Assembly (NCBI GenBank): GCA_937922815.1
Contig: CALAJP010000126.1
Span: forward strand, 1-59,678
Direction of reading: 5' to 3'
From: an uncultured Saprospiraceae bacterium
GTDB taxonomy: Bacteria; Bacteroidota; Bacteroidia; Chitinophagales; Saprospiraceae
Length of the DNA: 59,678 nucleotides
Shown: piece after piece, positions 19,284-27,713 of the stretch
Layout: every line of letters begins with the position of its first letter
Position numbering within the stretch: position 1 is the first letter of the stretch
The notes under the pieces: generated by a model
The model's database searches: none
Seen by the model: the letters and a program-made list of their open reading frames with translations, nothing else
What the model was told of the DNA's origin: nothing
Program-made: the position numbers and the translations under genes

Positions 19284-19315
19284 TAATAATTGGACAATAT
19301 AGTGTAATAATTGGA
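19284..19315 (+). promoter_or_regulatory. Putative AraC operator: two direct repeats
   Basis: TAATAATTGGA occurs at 19284-19294 and again, exactly, at 19305-19315. The 21-bp centre spacing equals two helical turns, which fits an AraC-type dimer binding direct half-sites. The pair lies just upstream of the receptor promoter element at 19350. Confidence 0.6.
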
Positions 19316-19349
19316 AAAATTAATTCTATTTAATCTCTTAGTTGAAAAG

Positions 19350-19357
19350 TAATTTTG
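19350..19357 (+). promoter_or_regulatory. Promoter -7 element of the TonB receptor gene
   Basis: TAATTTTG matches the TAnnTTTG consensus, 35 bp before the ATG at 19392. No good TTG -33 element is present, which is usual for an activator-dependent promoter; the direct repeats would sit roughly 47-78 bp upstream of the expected transcription start. Confidence 0.55.
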
Positions 19358-19391
19358 CTATTGTTAATTACTTAATTCAAAACTTATATAT

Positions 19392-21995
19392 ATGATTACT
19401 ATACGAAATGGCGTGTTATTATTGTCAATAAACCTAATGCTTTGTTTGGGAATAATGGCACAAGTTGAAATATCTGGAACCGTTACCGACGGCTCGAACG
19501 AAGAGGCAATTATAGGTGCGTCTATTCTTATTGAAAACACTTCTACGGGGACCGTTTCTGATTGGGACGGAAGCTTTACTTTTGAAACCGATAATACAGA
19601 ACCCTTTAATTTGGTAGTTAGTTATACTGGCTACGAAACACAGACTGTTAATGTGAACCCTAGTAGCGGAACAGGCTTGGCTATAGCTTTAAAGGAGTCA
19701 ACTACATCTTTAGATGAAGTAGTAGTGACAGGAAGTTTTAGTTCTAGATCACAGAAAGAATCTCCTATATCGATGACATATATGGATTCAAAATCGCTAC
19801 AAAGAGTATCTTCTTCATCTCAAGCAGATATTTTGATGAGTGTTCCAGGTATTACTGCAGAAGGTGGTGGTGGTGAGGTTGCCTCCAACGTTTTTGTAAG
19901 AGGGATGCCTTCAGGAGGACAATATCAGTTTACACCATTACAAGTAGATGGACTGCCTGTTATTAGTACTTTCGGGCTTAACTCATCTGCACATGATGTT
20001 TATTTTAGAAACGATATTGGTATTAGAAACTTAGAATTTACGAGAGGTGGTGCCTCAACGATGTTCGGAGCTGGTTCTGTGGCAGGAATTATTAATTATT
20101 CTAGTGTTACAGGAACACAAACCAATAAAAACAAAGTCCAATTAGAATGGGCTGATGGAGGAAGGGCAAAAATTGATTTCTTAACTTCAGGTCCTTTATC
20201 CGAAACGGTTACTTATGCCTTTAGTGGATTCTATCGTTATGACGAAGGTCCTTTAGAAACAGGATTGGCTACAAAAGGAGCACAATTAAGAGGTAATCTA
20301 AAGAAAATGTTTAATGAGGGCAAAAGTTCAGTTACGGTTTATGGTCAATTTATTGATGATAATGTTCAGTTTTATTTGCCATATCCATTACAGAATGAAA
20401 ATGGGGAATTCTCAAGACCAACTGGAAATGATGGCGAAGAAATATATACATTATTGACTTCTCAGGCAACTGACTTTTCTTTCGATACTCCTAACGGAAG
20501 ATACAATTCATCAATCACAAATGGTGTAGCAACCAAAGGTGGTTATGTTATGGCTGCATTAAAACATAGTTTTGAAAACAATTGGAGGCTAAGTGCTAAA
20601 GTTAAATATGCTTCTTATGACCACCATTTTGATTTATTTTTAGATGGTGATGGAACTCATAATGTGCCTGAAACTCAGGCTAGCTTCCTTGCAGATAGAA
20701 ATTTACCTGCTGATGCTAGATTAAGTTATGTAGATACAGGAGACGGTTTAGCTGCTAATGATTTATTATTTCAAAATCGGATTTTAGATAGAAATAGACC
20801 GATGAATGAAATCATTGGAGAGTTTAACTTAACTAAAACTGTTGAAACAGGTAATGCAGAACATAATTTTACAGTCGGTAGTTTCTTATCTTCAACTAGA
20901 GCAGATGATGATAATTGGATTTATTCTTATGTAGGAGATTTCTCTAATTCTCCAAGAATGGTTGCCATAGAATATGACAATACTGCGGGCGATACAGTTC
21001 AATATACTTTAGGTGGTTATGTTGATGGCTCAGGAAGACAAACAAGCGATAGATATCACATCAGTAATAAATATGCATTTTATTTATCTGACGAAATAAA
21101 AATGAACCGTTTTACATTAGATATTGGATTGAGATATGAAACGGCACGTGGTATTATTAACAGAGCTACTGGAGTAGGTTCTAATACTTTCCAAAAAGGT
21201 ACTGTTTCTGCTTCTGATGTAGCCGTTTCTATTGCAGGACTATATAAATTAAGTGCTCAAACGAATATATATGCTAACTTTTCTCGTGGATACTTCTTCC
21301 CTGAATTAAGGGGTGTTGGTTTCTTGAGTCCAGGTGTTGCTGCATCTTATGAAACTGAAAAAGTAATTCAAGGTGAAGTTGGAGCTAAAATTAAAGCAAA
21401 CAAACTTTCAGCAACTATTGCAGCATTTTTAGTGGCATTAAATGATAGAAGGAGTGTAGAATTAGTTGATGGACCAAATGGAAGTATTATAGAAGAAGTA
21501 AGCGTACAAAGTACTCGAACTGTAGGAACAGAGATAAATGCTAACTATGCAATTTCAAAAGATTTTCAATTAAACGGTACATTAACCTATCAAAATCACG
21601 AGTTTACAAAAGTAGAAAGCAACCCTGAACAAGAAGGAAATTGGCTAAGAAGACAACCTCAAATAATGGGAACACTTGCTGCAACTTATGATAATAATAT
21701 TTTTGATGCGAGTGTTTCTTCTACATTTTTAGGTAAAAGATTCGCAAACGATGCCAATTCAGTTGAATTAGATCCATATAGCCTAGTTAGGTTTGATGCA
21801 GGTTATAAAATTAAATTAGGAACTAAAAAAGAATCATTAAGATTAGGTGTTTCAATATTTAATGTGTTTGATAGCGAAGGTATCACAGAAGGTTCTCCGA
21901 GGCAAGGAAGTTCTCAAATTGGGGGAGGAGACTTCTTTGTTGGTCGTCCTATTCTTCCAAGAAGATTATTCTTACGTGCACAATTTGAATTTTAA
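19392..21995 (+). CDS. TonB-dependent receptor with carboxypeptidase-regulatory-like domain
   Basis: 867 residues. Signal peptide (about 1-24), then a CarboxypepD_reg-like beta-sandwich (VEISGTVTDGSNEEAIIGASI..., about 25-105), a TonB-box-like LDEVVVTGS, a plug domain (about 115-235, GGASTMFGAGSVAGIINY) and a 22-strand type barrel ending in the aromatic C-terminal strand RLFLRAQFEF. It imports a substrate across the outer membrane using TonB energy. It lacks an adjacent SusD, so it is not a SusCD-type pair; the plug is closer to siderophore/small-substrate receptors. Flanking genes (AraC, GH63-like hydrolase) suggest a glycoside or compatible-solute substrate. A terminator follows at 22031, so the hydrolase gene is either read through or separately transcribed. 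Confidence 0.92.
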   Translation: MITIRNGVLLLSINLMLCLGIMAQVEISGTVTDGSNEEAIIGASILIENTSTGTVSDWDGSFTFETDNTEPFNLVVSYTGYETQTVNVNPSSGTGLAIALKESTTSLDEVVVTGSFSSRSQKESPISMTYMDSKSLQRVSSSSQADILMSVPGITAEGGGGEVASNVFVRGMPSGGQYQFTPLQVDGLPVISTFGLNSSAHDVYFRNDIGIRNLEFTRGGASTMFGAGSVAGIINYSSVTGTQTNKNKVQLEWADGGRAKIDFLTSGPLSETVTYAFSGFYRYDEGPLETGLATKGAQLRGNLKKMFNEGKSSVTVYGQFIDDNVQFYLPYPLQNENGEFSRPTGNDGEEIYTLLTSQATDFSFDTPNGRYNSSITNGVATKGGYVMAALKHSFENNWRLSAKVKYASYDHHFDLFLDGDGTHNVPETQASFLADRNLPADARLSYVDTGDGLAANDLLFQNRILDRNRPMNEIIGEFNLTKTVETGNAEHNFTVGSFLSSTRADDDNWIYSYVGDFSNSPRMVAIEYDNTAGDTVQYTLGGYVDGSGRQTSDRYHISNKYAFYLSDEIKMNRFTLDIGLRYETARGIINRATGVGSNTFQKGTVSASDVAVSIAGLYKLSAQTNIYANFSRGYFFPELRGVGFLSPGVAASYETEKVIQGEVGAKIKANKLSATIAAFLVALNDRRSVELVDGPNGSIIEEVSVQSTRTVGTEINANYAISKDFQLNGTLTYQNHEFTKVESNPEQEGNWLRRQPQIMGTLAATYDNNIFDASVSSTFLGKRFANDANSVELDPYSLVRFDAGYKIKLGTKKESLRLGVSIFNVFDSEGITEGSPRQGSSQIGGGDFFVGRPILPRRLFLRAQFEF

Positions 21996-22030
21996 AATTT
22001 AGTAATTTTCATACAATATACTTTTTAGAT

Positions 22031-22057
22031 TAGGGAGGTACTTATCCTCCCTTTTTT
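22031..22057 (+). terminator. Rho-independent terminator
   Basis: A GGGAGG/CCTCCC stem (22033-22038 with 22046-22051), 7-base loop, then six Ts. Short but G+C-rich in an AT-rich setting. Confidence 0.75.
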
Positions 22058-22086
22058 ATATAAATTTTTATTATAAATGTTTACTT

Positions 22087-23388
22087 ATGAAAGTTGATTA
22101 TTTAGAGAAGGCAAAAGGAATTTTATTAAACAATAGAAAAGATGGATTCACTATTCCCAACCCAACACTTTATCCCTTTCAATGGAATTGGGATTCGGGG
22201 TTTATCGCTTTAGGGTATAGCCATTTTGATTTGAATAAAGCCATAGAAGAAATTGATACTTTGTTTGAAAGTCAATGGGGAAATGGATTTGTTCCTCACA
22301 TCATTTTTCACGATCAAAGTCAAGAAAATTATTTCCCAAATTACGAATTTTGGCATTCGGCAAGTAACCCAACAGCACCCGAAAAACCAACTTCTGGAAT
22401 TACTCAACCCGCCGTTCACGGTTTTATTATCGAAAGATTATTAGAACAACACCCCAATAGTGAAACGCTAAAAGACTTTATCATTAAAATGATTCCTAAA
22501 TTGATGGCTTATCATCGATTTTTATATAGCCATAGAGACCCCAATAACGAAGGACTATTCTATATTTATCACCCATGGGCATCGGGCAGAGATAATTCTC
22601 CTATCTGGGATGAATCATTAAATCGAATTAAATTAAATAAAGGAGAAATTCCAGATTACCAAAGAGTTGATATTACAATAGCGGATGCTTCTGAGCGTCC
22701 TACTTCTCACCAATATGACAGATATGTTTATTTGCTAGATTATGGAAAGAAGAATCAATTTGATGGTAAAGGCATAGACGATTGTCCATTGCGAATTCAA
22801 GATTGTATGATGAATGCTATTTTGATAAAATCAAATGATAGTATTATTAAACTTGGAAAACAATTTGGGATTGATGTATCCGAAGTAGAAGAATGGCAAA
22901 AACTTAGTAAGTCTAATTTTCACAACAAATTTTGGAATGAAGAAAACTCAGTCTATGCTTCTTACGACATGGTTGCTCAGAAACAAATCGGAATTTCAGA
23001 AATAGGAGGATATGTAGCATTATTTGCTCAGATACCTGACACGGAATCGGCAACAAAATTAGCAGACAAGATTAAATCTTACAGTACCAAAGGGTATTAT
23101 TTATTTCCTTCTTATGACCCTGAAACAGAAGCGTATGACGCTATTCGGTATTGGAGAGGTCCCATTTGGCCACATATGAACTGGATGATATATCATGGCT
23201 TGGTTTCTTATGGATATCCTGAATTGGCAGAACAAATGAAACAGGATACTTTGACCATCATTGAAAAATTTGGTTTTTATGAATATTTCGATGCTCGAAA
23301 ACTTGAAGCCGAGAAATCTAAAAAAGGCTATGGAGGAAATTATTTTTCTTGGACAGCTTCCACATATATTGATTTCAAAAACATGTAG
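22087..23388 (+). CDS. GH63/trehalase-like glycoside hydrolase
   Basis: 433 residues. Shows the (alpha/alpha)6-barrel motifs of the MGH1-type/GH63-like and trehalase-like enzymes that include glucosylglycerate and mannosylglycerate hydrolases: YPFQWNWDSGF (29-39), NGFVPHIIF (66-74), YFPNYEFW (82-89), SGITQP (103-108), HPWASGRDNSP (162-172, with Asp169 as the probable catalytic acid) and YWRGPIWPHMNW. A second catalytic acid is likely one of the glutamates in the ARKLEAEKSKKGYGG segment. No signal peptide, so it acts in the cytoplasm on an imported substrate. Exact specificity (trehalose, glucosylglycerate, other alpha-glucoside) cannot be decided. Part of the putative AraC-controlled unit. 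Confidence 0.85.
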   Translation: MKVDYLEKAKGILLNNRKDGFTIPNPTLYPFQWNWDSGFIALGYSHFDLNKAIEEIDTLFESQWGNGFVPHIIFHDQSQENYFPNYEFWHSASNPTAPEKPTSGITQPAVHGFIIERLLEQHPNSETLKDFIIKMIPKLMAYHRFLYSHRDPNNEGLFYIYHPWASGRDNSPIWDESLNRIKLNKGEIPDYQRVDITIADASERPTSHQYDRYVYLLDYGKKNQFDGKGIDDCPLRIQDCMMNAILIKSNDSIIKLGKQFGIDVSEVEEWQKLSKSNFHNKFWNEENSVYASYDMVAQKQIGISEIGGYVALFAQIPDTESATKLADKIKSYSTKGYYLFPSYDPETEAYDAIRYWRGPIWPHMNWMIYHGLVSYGYPELAEQMKQDTLTIIEKFGFYEYFDARKLEAEKSKKGYGGNYFSWTASTYIDFKNM

Positions 23389-23396
23389 AAATTTCA

Positions 23397-23424
23397 TTGC
23401 CTCTAAAGTAAAATACTATATTTG
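23397..23424 (+). promoter_or_regulatory. Promoter of the polysaccharide operon
   Basis: TTG at 23397-23399 and TATATTTG at 23417-23424 (17 bp apart) match the -33/-7 pattern of Bacteroidota housekeeping promoters. The expected start is about 25 bp ahead of the antiterminator ATG at 23455. Confidence 0.6.
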
Positions 23425-23454
23425 TGATTCCTATTTGAATAGAAAATTGATGGA

Positions 23455-23979
23455 ATGAGCGAAGGAATTAACCAATTAGACACCAATGAACCCCGATGGT
23501 TTGCGATTTATGTACATTACAAAAGAGAAAGAATTGTATCTAAATTATTAGAAGGAAAGGGAATTGAACATTATTTGGCATTAAGAAAAAAAACAAAAAA
23601 ATACGCATCAAAGATAAAAACGTCTCAAGTTCCTTTGATTCCGTGTTACTTATTCGTAAAAATCACGAAGAAAGACTACATACCTGTTTTGTCGAGCGAA
23701 TATGTTTATAAATTTATAAAGATAAAATCAGATTTGTTGGCAATACCTGAGGAACAAATAGACCTTTTGAAACAATTTTGTAACCCTAATGTAGAAGTAG
23801 ATAGCGTTACGGATTCGTTAGAAAAGGGTGATGAAGTAATGATTACAGGCGGTGACCTTTTAGGGGTTAAAGGAATGTTGGTTCAGATAGAAAACAAAAA
23901 CAAAGTTGTTGTTGAAATGAAAAACATCGGGATGGAGTTTTTATTAACAGTTGATAGTAGATTAATTAAAAAAATCTGA
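23455..23979 (+). CDS. UpxY/NusG-family transcription antiterminator
   Basis: 174 residues. N-terminal NGN domain (RWFAIYVHYKRERIVSKLL, VPLIPCYLFVKI) and C-terminal KOW domain (GDEVMITGGDLLGVKGMLV). This is the specialised NusG paralogue type (UpxY/RfaH-like) that in Bacteroidota sits first in capsule or exopolysaccharide operons and prevents early termination over them. The next two genes are indeed sugar-nucleotide-type genes, with gaps of 6 bp and a 1-bp overlap. The operon ends after only these three genes, which is unusually short for a cluster with a dedicated antiterminator. Confidence 0.85.
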   Translation: MSEGINQLDTNEPRWFAIYVHYKRERIVSKLLEGKGIEHYLALRKKTKKYASKIKTSQVPLIPCYLFVKITKKDYIPVLSSEYVYKFIKIKSDLLAIPEEQIDLLKQFCNPNVEVDSVTDSLEKGDEVMITGGDLLGVKGMLVQIENKNKVVVEMKNIGMEFLLTVDSRLIKKI

Positions 23980-23985
23980 TAGATA

Positions 23986-24471
23986 ATGGATATCAAAAAG
24001 TCACATTTTAAAAAAATAGAAGAATTCTTGAAATGGTCTGATTTCAAGGTGAGAACTTTTGACGATAATCGCCCATGGGGTGGCTTTTTTGCATTAGAAG
24101 ACAGCGAAGCAGAACGATTTGCAGCATTATTTTTCCCTGACGAAAAATTAGACTTTTCTTTGCAAATGAGCCCTAAAATTTTGATTGTAGCACCCCAACA
24201 AAGACTTTCTTGGCAATACCATTATCGTCGTTCCGAAATATGGAAAGTTCTTGGCGATTCCGTAGCAGTCATGAAAAGTGATACTGACCAACCGACCGAA
24301 GCTGTTACTTACCAAGCAGGAGAAATTATTCGCTTAAAACAAGGCGAAAGACATCGTTTAATTGGTTTGGAAGAGTGGGGTTATGTCGCTGAAATATGGA
24401 AACATTCTGACGCTAATAATCCATCAGATGAAAATGATATAGTTCGTGTTAGTGATGATTTTGGTCGATAA
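23986..24471 (+). CDS. Mannose-6-phosphate isomerase type II-like cupin
   Basis: 161 residues, a single cupin domain. Motifs RPWGGFFAL, SPKILIVAPQQRLSWQYHYRRSEIW, GEIIRLKQGERHRL and the terminal EIWKHSDANNPSDENDIVRVSDDFGR-type ending (split here by length) are those of the C-terminal isomerase domain found in bifunctional ManC/type II phosphomannose isomerases, occurring here as a free-standing protein. Metal ligands are probably the His residues in YHYRR and GERHRL. Likely role: fructose-6-phosphate/mannose-6-phosphate interconversion for a polysaccharide. No nucleotidyltransferase domain is present. Confidence 0.8.
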   Translation: MDIKKSHFKKIEEFLKWSDFKVRTFDDNRPWGGFFALEDSEAERFAALFFPDEKLDFSLQMSPKILIVAPQQRLSWQYHYRRSEIWKVLGDSVAVMKSDTDQPTEAVTYQAGEIIRLKQGERHRLIGLEEWGYVAEIWKHSDANNPSDENDIVRVSDDFGR

Positions 24472-25466
24472 TGAAAAAAACTAAACTACGTTTTGCTATT
24501 ATCGGAGTAGCAGGTTATATCGCTCCCAAACACTTGAAAGCTATTCAAGAAACGGGGAATGATTTAGTAGCAGCTTTAGATGTGAGTGATTCCGTAGGTA
24601 TTTTAGACTCGTACTTTCCAAAAACCTCGTTTTTTACGAGCTTCGAACGTTTTGATAGATTTATTGAAAAACAGAAAAGATTAGGCATAGGAATTGATTA
24701 TTTGGTGGTCTGTTCACCCAATTATCTCCATGATGCTCATATTCGTTATGGAATTAGAATCGGTGTGCCTGTTATTTGTGAAAAACCATTGGTATTAAAC
24801 CCATGGAACCTCGAAGCTATAACCGAAATGTCGAAGGAATTTTCTATTCCTGTTTTCAATATTTTGCAATTAAGATTGCATCCTGCTGTTATTAAATTGA
24901 AAGAAAAGTACGGCATTCCTATAAGTCAGATTCCCCAAAAAGTCGAAATAGAATTGACCTATATCACTTCACGTGGACCTTGGTATTTTGCAAGTTGGAA
25001 AGGAGATGAATCGAAGTCTGGAGGAATTGTTATGAATATTGGCGTCCACTTTTTTGATATGTTGATTGATATTTTTGGACAGGTTATCCAAACAGAAACA
25101 CATAGATATGAATATGATAGGTGTTGTGGCTACTTGGAACTGGAAAGGGCAAAAATTAAATGGTTCTTGAGCATAAACAATGATACCATTCCGAAGGAAG
25201 AAGGTAATAAAAGAACATTTCGACAACTAAAAATAGGGGAGGAGAAATTCGATTTTAGTACAGGATTTACAAACCTACATACACTGAGTTACGAAAAAAT
25301 ATTAAATAACAAAGGGTTTGAAGCGAGTAGTGTAAAGGCCGTATTAGAACTGATTCACAATATTAGAAAAATGAATCCTCAAATCAAAAACGATTCTAAT
25401 GTTCATCAATTAGCTTGTTTGCCTGCTACCCGACACCCATTTGACGACGAAACACCAAACGAATAA
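24471..25466 (+). CDS. WlbA/WbpB-like sugar-nucleotide 3-dehydrogenase
   Basis: 331 residues, Gfo/Idh/MocA family. N-terminal Rossmann fold (FAIIGVAGYIAPKHLKAI), the CEKP motif (residues 103-106, catalytic Lys105), and the GGIVMNIGVHFFDML signature that characterises WlbA/WbpB, which oxidise UDP-N-acetyl-glucosaminuronate at C3 on the way to 2,3-diacetamido-mannuronate sugars. The ATG shares one base with the stop of the preceding gene. The partner enzymes (aminotransferase WlbC, acetyltransferase WlbB, epimerase WlbD) are not in this window, so they must be elsewhere or lost. Confidence 0.82.
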   Translation: MKKTKLRFAIIGVAGYIAPKHLKAIQETGNDLVAALDVSDSVGILDSYFPKTSFFTSFERFDRFIEKQKRLGIGIDYLVVCSPNYLHDAHIRYGIRIGVPVICEKPLVLNPWNLEAITEMSKEFSIPVFNILQLRLHPAVIKLKEKYGIPISQIPQKVEIELTYITSRGPWYFASWKGDESKSGGIVMNIGVHFFDMLIDIFGQVIQTETHRYEYDRCCGYLELERAKIKWFLSINNDTIPKEEGNKRTFRQLKIGEEKFDFSTGFTNLHTLSYEKILNNKGFEASSVKAVLELIHNIRKMNPQIKNDSNVHQLACLPATRHPFDDETPNE

Positions 25467-25489
25467 ATAACTTCAAACCCTTTGATTAT

Positions 25490-25702
25490 CTAGCTTTTAT
25501 CTTCAATTTTTTTTCTGTCAGCTTCTTTCATGCCGTCTTTTATTTCTTCTTCGATAGAAGCACGTGCATTATTAAATTCTTTGATACCTTTTCCTAAACC
25601 TTTGGCCAATTCGGGAATTTTCTTTCCACCAAAAAGAAGAAGTACTACTAAAATTACAGCAAATATTTCATATCCACCTAAACTAAAAAATCCTAATACC
25701 AT
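25490..25702 (-). CDS. tatA: Sec-independent translocase subunit TatA
   Basis: 70 residues from the ATG at 25702: a short transmembrane helix (FSLGGYEIFAVILVVLLLFG), the hinge GGKKIPELAKGLGKGIKEF and a charged C-terminal amphipathic region, the standard TatA/E layout. It multimerises with TatC to pass folded proteins over the inner membrane. The longer frame up to 25804 is rejected because it would start upstream of a good promoter. tatC is not in the window. Convergent with the polysaccharide operon, 23 bp apart. Confidence 0.92.
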   Translation of the reverse strand: MVLGFFSLGGYEIFAVILVVLLLFGGKKIPELAKGLGKGIKEFNNARASIEEEIKDGMKEADRKKIEDKS

Positions 25703-25739
25703 GATTGTTTTATAAATTTCTTGTATTAAATCTAAAACA

Positions 25740-25770
25740 CAAATATACAATTCATTTGTGGGTAGAACAA
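25740..25770 (-). promoter_or_regulatory. tatA promoter
   Basis: On the minus strand: TTG at 25770-25768 and TATATTTG at 25747-25740 with 20 bp between, a near-ideal Bacteroidota promoter 38 bp upstream of the tatA ATG. The rest of the 474-bp gap up to dnaN is AT-rich and shows only the dnaN promoter element. Confidence 0.7.
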
Positions 25771-26102
25771 TTAATTCTATAAAATGAGAGACGAAACTGA
25801 CCAAATTTAATGTTTTAACACTTTATATTTTTTTGCGGAACGGATGTTTGCCTTAAAACAATAGGCATAATTACGAATCGGATTGTATGAGAAAAAAAAC
25901 AGGAGTTTTAAGAAAAGTACGGAATTTTATAGCCATAGGTAATTGAGAGAAGTGATTTACTGACTTACTTTCTGCAAGATTGTAATATTTCTTGACAAAC
26001 TAAAAACTGATTTTGGTGTTATTTTTAATTTTGACATCTGTTACTCCCTAACATTTTTTCATAAATGTTTTCAAAAAAAATCTAAACAAAAGATAGGTTT
26101 TG

Positions 26103-26110
26103 TATATTTG
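26103..26110 (+). promoter_or_regulatory. Promoter -7 element of dnaN
   Basis: TATATTTG, an exact TAnnTTTG match, 66 bp before the dnaN ATG. A -33 TTG at the right distance is not evident. Confidence 0.5.
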
Positions 26111-26176
26111 AGTTTCTGACCCAAAATTGGTTATTTCGTAGCCAATATTTTATAATATCAAACAAGAATAGACAAT

Positions 26177-27295
26177 ATGAAATTTACGGTATCTTCTAGC
26201 CTTATCCTTAAAAGTTTGAATAAATTAAGTTCAGTAATCAGCTCGAACCCTGTTCTTCCACTTCTTGAGGATTTTTTGTTCGTTTTAGATGGTAATGAAT
26301 TAACCTTGACGGCAACGGATTTAGATACTTCTATTCAGACCAAGATTGAAGTAATGAGTGAGGACAAAGGAATGGTTGCTATTCCTGCCAAAATATTATT
26401 GGAAACGCTAAAAGCATTACCGCAACAACCTCTAACTTTCAATATTGATGATAGTAACTTGAGTGTTGAATTGGTTTCGTCTTTCGGAACATACAAATTA
26501 TTAGGCGAAAATGGAGAAGAATACCCTAAATTGCCAGAAGAAGAAAATGTATCAAGTTTAAAAACAGATACTAACTCATTGATGAATGGTATTAGCAAAA
26601 CTATATTTGCGGCTTCTAACGATGATTTGAGACCCAACATGATGGGCGTTTTCTTCCAAATTGCTGACGGAACCTTAACATTAGTAGCTACCGATGCACA
26701 CAAATTAGTAAAATTCTCTTTACACGAAATAGATTCAGACGGAACATTCTCTTTTATTGTGCCTAAAAAATCGTTAAATGCATTGAAAGGTGTATTAAAA
26801 GAAGGGCAACAAGTAGAAATTACGTTCAATAGCAGCAATGCATTCTTCAAATTAGAAGACATGATTGTTATTTCTCGATTAGTAGATGCTCGATACCCTG
26901 ATTATAATGCCGTAATTCCTGTTAACAATCCAAATATTCTAACGGTAAACCGCTTAGACTTTTTGAGTGCATTGAAAAGAATAGGAATTTATGCAAACAA
27001 AACGACCAACCAAGTAATCTTGAATATTAACGAAACTAAAATCGTTCTTTCTTCTCAAGATTTAGATTTCTCTAACGAAGCAAGCGAAGAATTGAATTGT
27101 TCGTACGAAGGAGATTCGATAGATGTCGCATTCAATTCCAAATTTGTGATTGAGATGTTAGGTGTATTAGAAACGGACGAAGTTATTTTAAAACTATCTA
27201 CCCCCAGAAATGCAGGTATATTGATGCCTTCAGAAAATGTTGCCAACCAAGAAATTATTATGATTGTTATGCCTGTTATGTTGAGCAATGGATAA
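26177..27295 (+). CDS. dnaN: DNA polymerase III beta sliding clamp
   Basis: 372 residues, the usual length. Starts MKFTVSSSLILKSLNKLSSVISSNPVLPLLEDF and contains LTATDLDTSI, FAASNDDLRPNMMGV, TLVATDAHKLVKF and the C-terminal IMPVML-type ending, all typical of the three-domain clamp. It encircles DNA and tethers polymerase III. dnaA is not adjacent, so this is not an origin landmark. Its last 8 bases overlap the next gene, starting the operon dnaN-lipoprotein-nadD-porZ. Confidence 0.96.
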   Translation: MKFTVSSSLILKSLNKLSSVISSNPVLPLLEDFLFVLDGNELTLTATDLDTSIQTKIEVMSEDKGMVAIPAKILLETLKALPQQPLTFNIDDSNLSVELVSSFGTYKLLGENGEEYPKLPEEENVSSLKTDTNSLMNGISKTIFAASNDDLRPNMMGVFFQIADGTLTLVATDAHKLVKFSLHEIDSDGTFSFIVPKKSLNALKGVLKEGQQVEITFNSSNAFFKLEDMIVISRLVDARYPDYNAVIPVNNPNILTVNRLDFLSALKRIGIYANKTTNQVILNINETKIVLSSQDLDFSNEASEELNCSYEGDSIDVAFNSKFVIEMLGVLETDEVILKLSTPRNAGILMPSENVANQEIIMIVMPVMLSNG

Positions 27296-27683
27296 AAAGA
27301 AACATTATTTTCAAAATATAATTTTAGTAATTTGCGTTTGTTTTGTTGCTTGTCAAAGCAACAAAACAGGTGTAGATTCGCCCGAAAAGACAGCCTCTCT
27401 TTGGCTCAATGCCTATTATAATAATGATTTTGAACGTTTAGCCGTTTTAACCACTAAACCTACTCAGACACAAATTGCTGAATTGAAGAAGAATCTTTAT
27501 ATAGATGAAAACAAAGAATATCCATTCGAAATAACGAATATTAATTGTAGACAGACAGACAATAATAATGCGGAATGTACTTTTTTATTTAGTGACGATG
27601 TTTTGAAAAATCAGTCTGATACTTTGACCCTAAAACTCGAAGACTCCAAGTGGCTGGTGCAAATGCCTTCCTTGACAGATTGA
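27288..27683 (+). CDS. Small predicted lipoprotein, NTF2/DUF4878-like
   Basis: 131 residues. A hydrophobic leader followed by FVAC (lipobox-like) predicts lipid attachment. The body (EKTASLWLNAYYNNDFERLAVLT... ending CTFLFSDDVLKNQSDTLTLKLEDSKWLVQMP) has the pattern of NTF2-like DUF4878-type lipoproteins of Bacteroidota. Function unknown. It overlaps dnaN by 8 bp, and nadD starts 30 bp downstream. Confidence 0.7.
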   Translation: MDKKKHYFQNIILVICVCFVACQSNKTGVDSPEKTASLWLNAYYNNDFERLAVLTTKPTQTQIAELKKNLYIDENKEYPFEITNINCRQTDNNNAECTFLFSDDVLKNQSDTLTLKLEDSKWLVQMPSLTD

Positions 27684-27713
27684 TGATTTTTTAATCTTTT
27701 TAAGAAATTTGAT

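Noticed and set aside
25703-25804. Longer tatA frame starting at 25804
   Set aside because: A TTG/TATATTTG promoter lies at 25770-25740 inside that extension, and the 35 extra residues do not fit TatA.
26177-27295. dnaN as a marker of the replication origin
   Set aside because: No dnaA, recF or gyrB beside it and no DnaA-box cluster noticed in the upstream gap.
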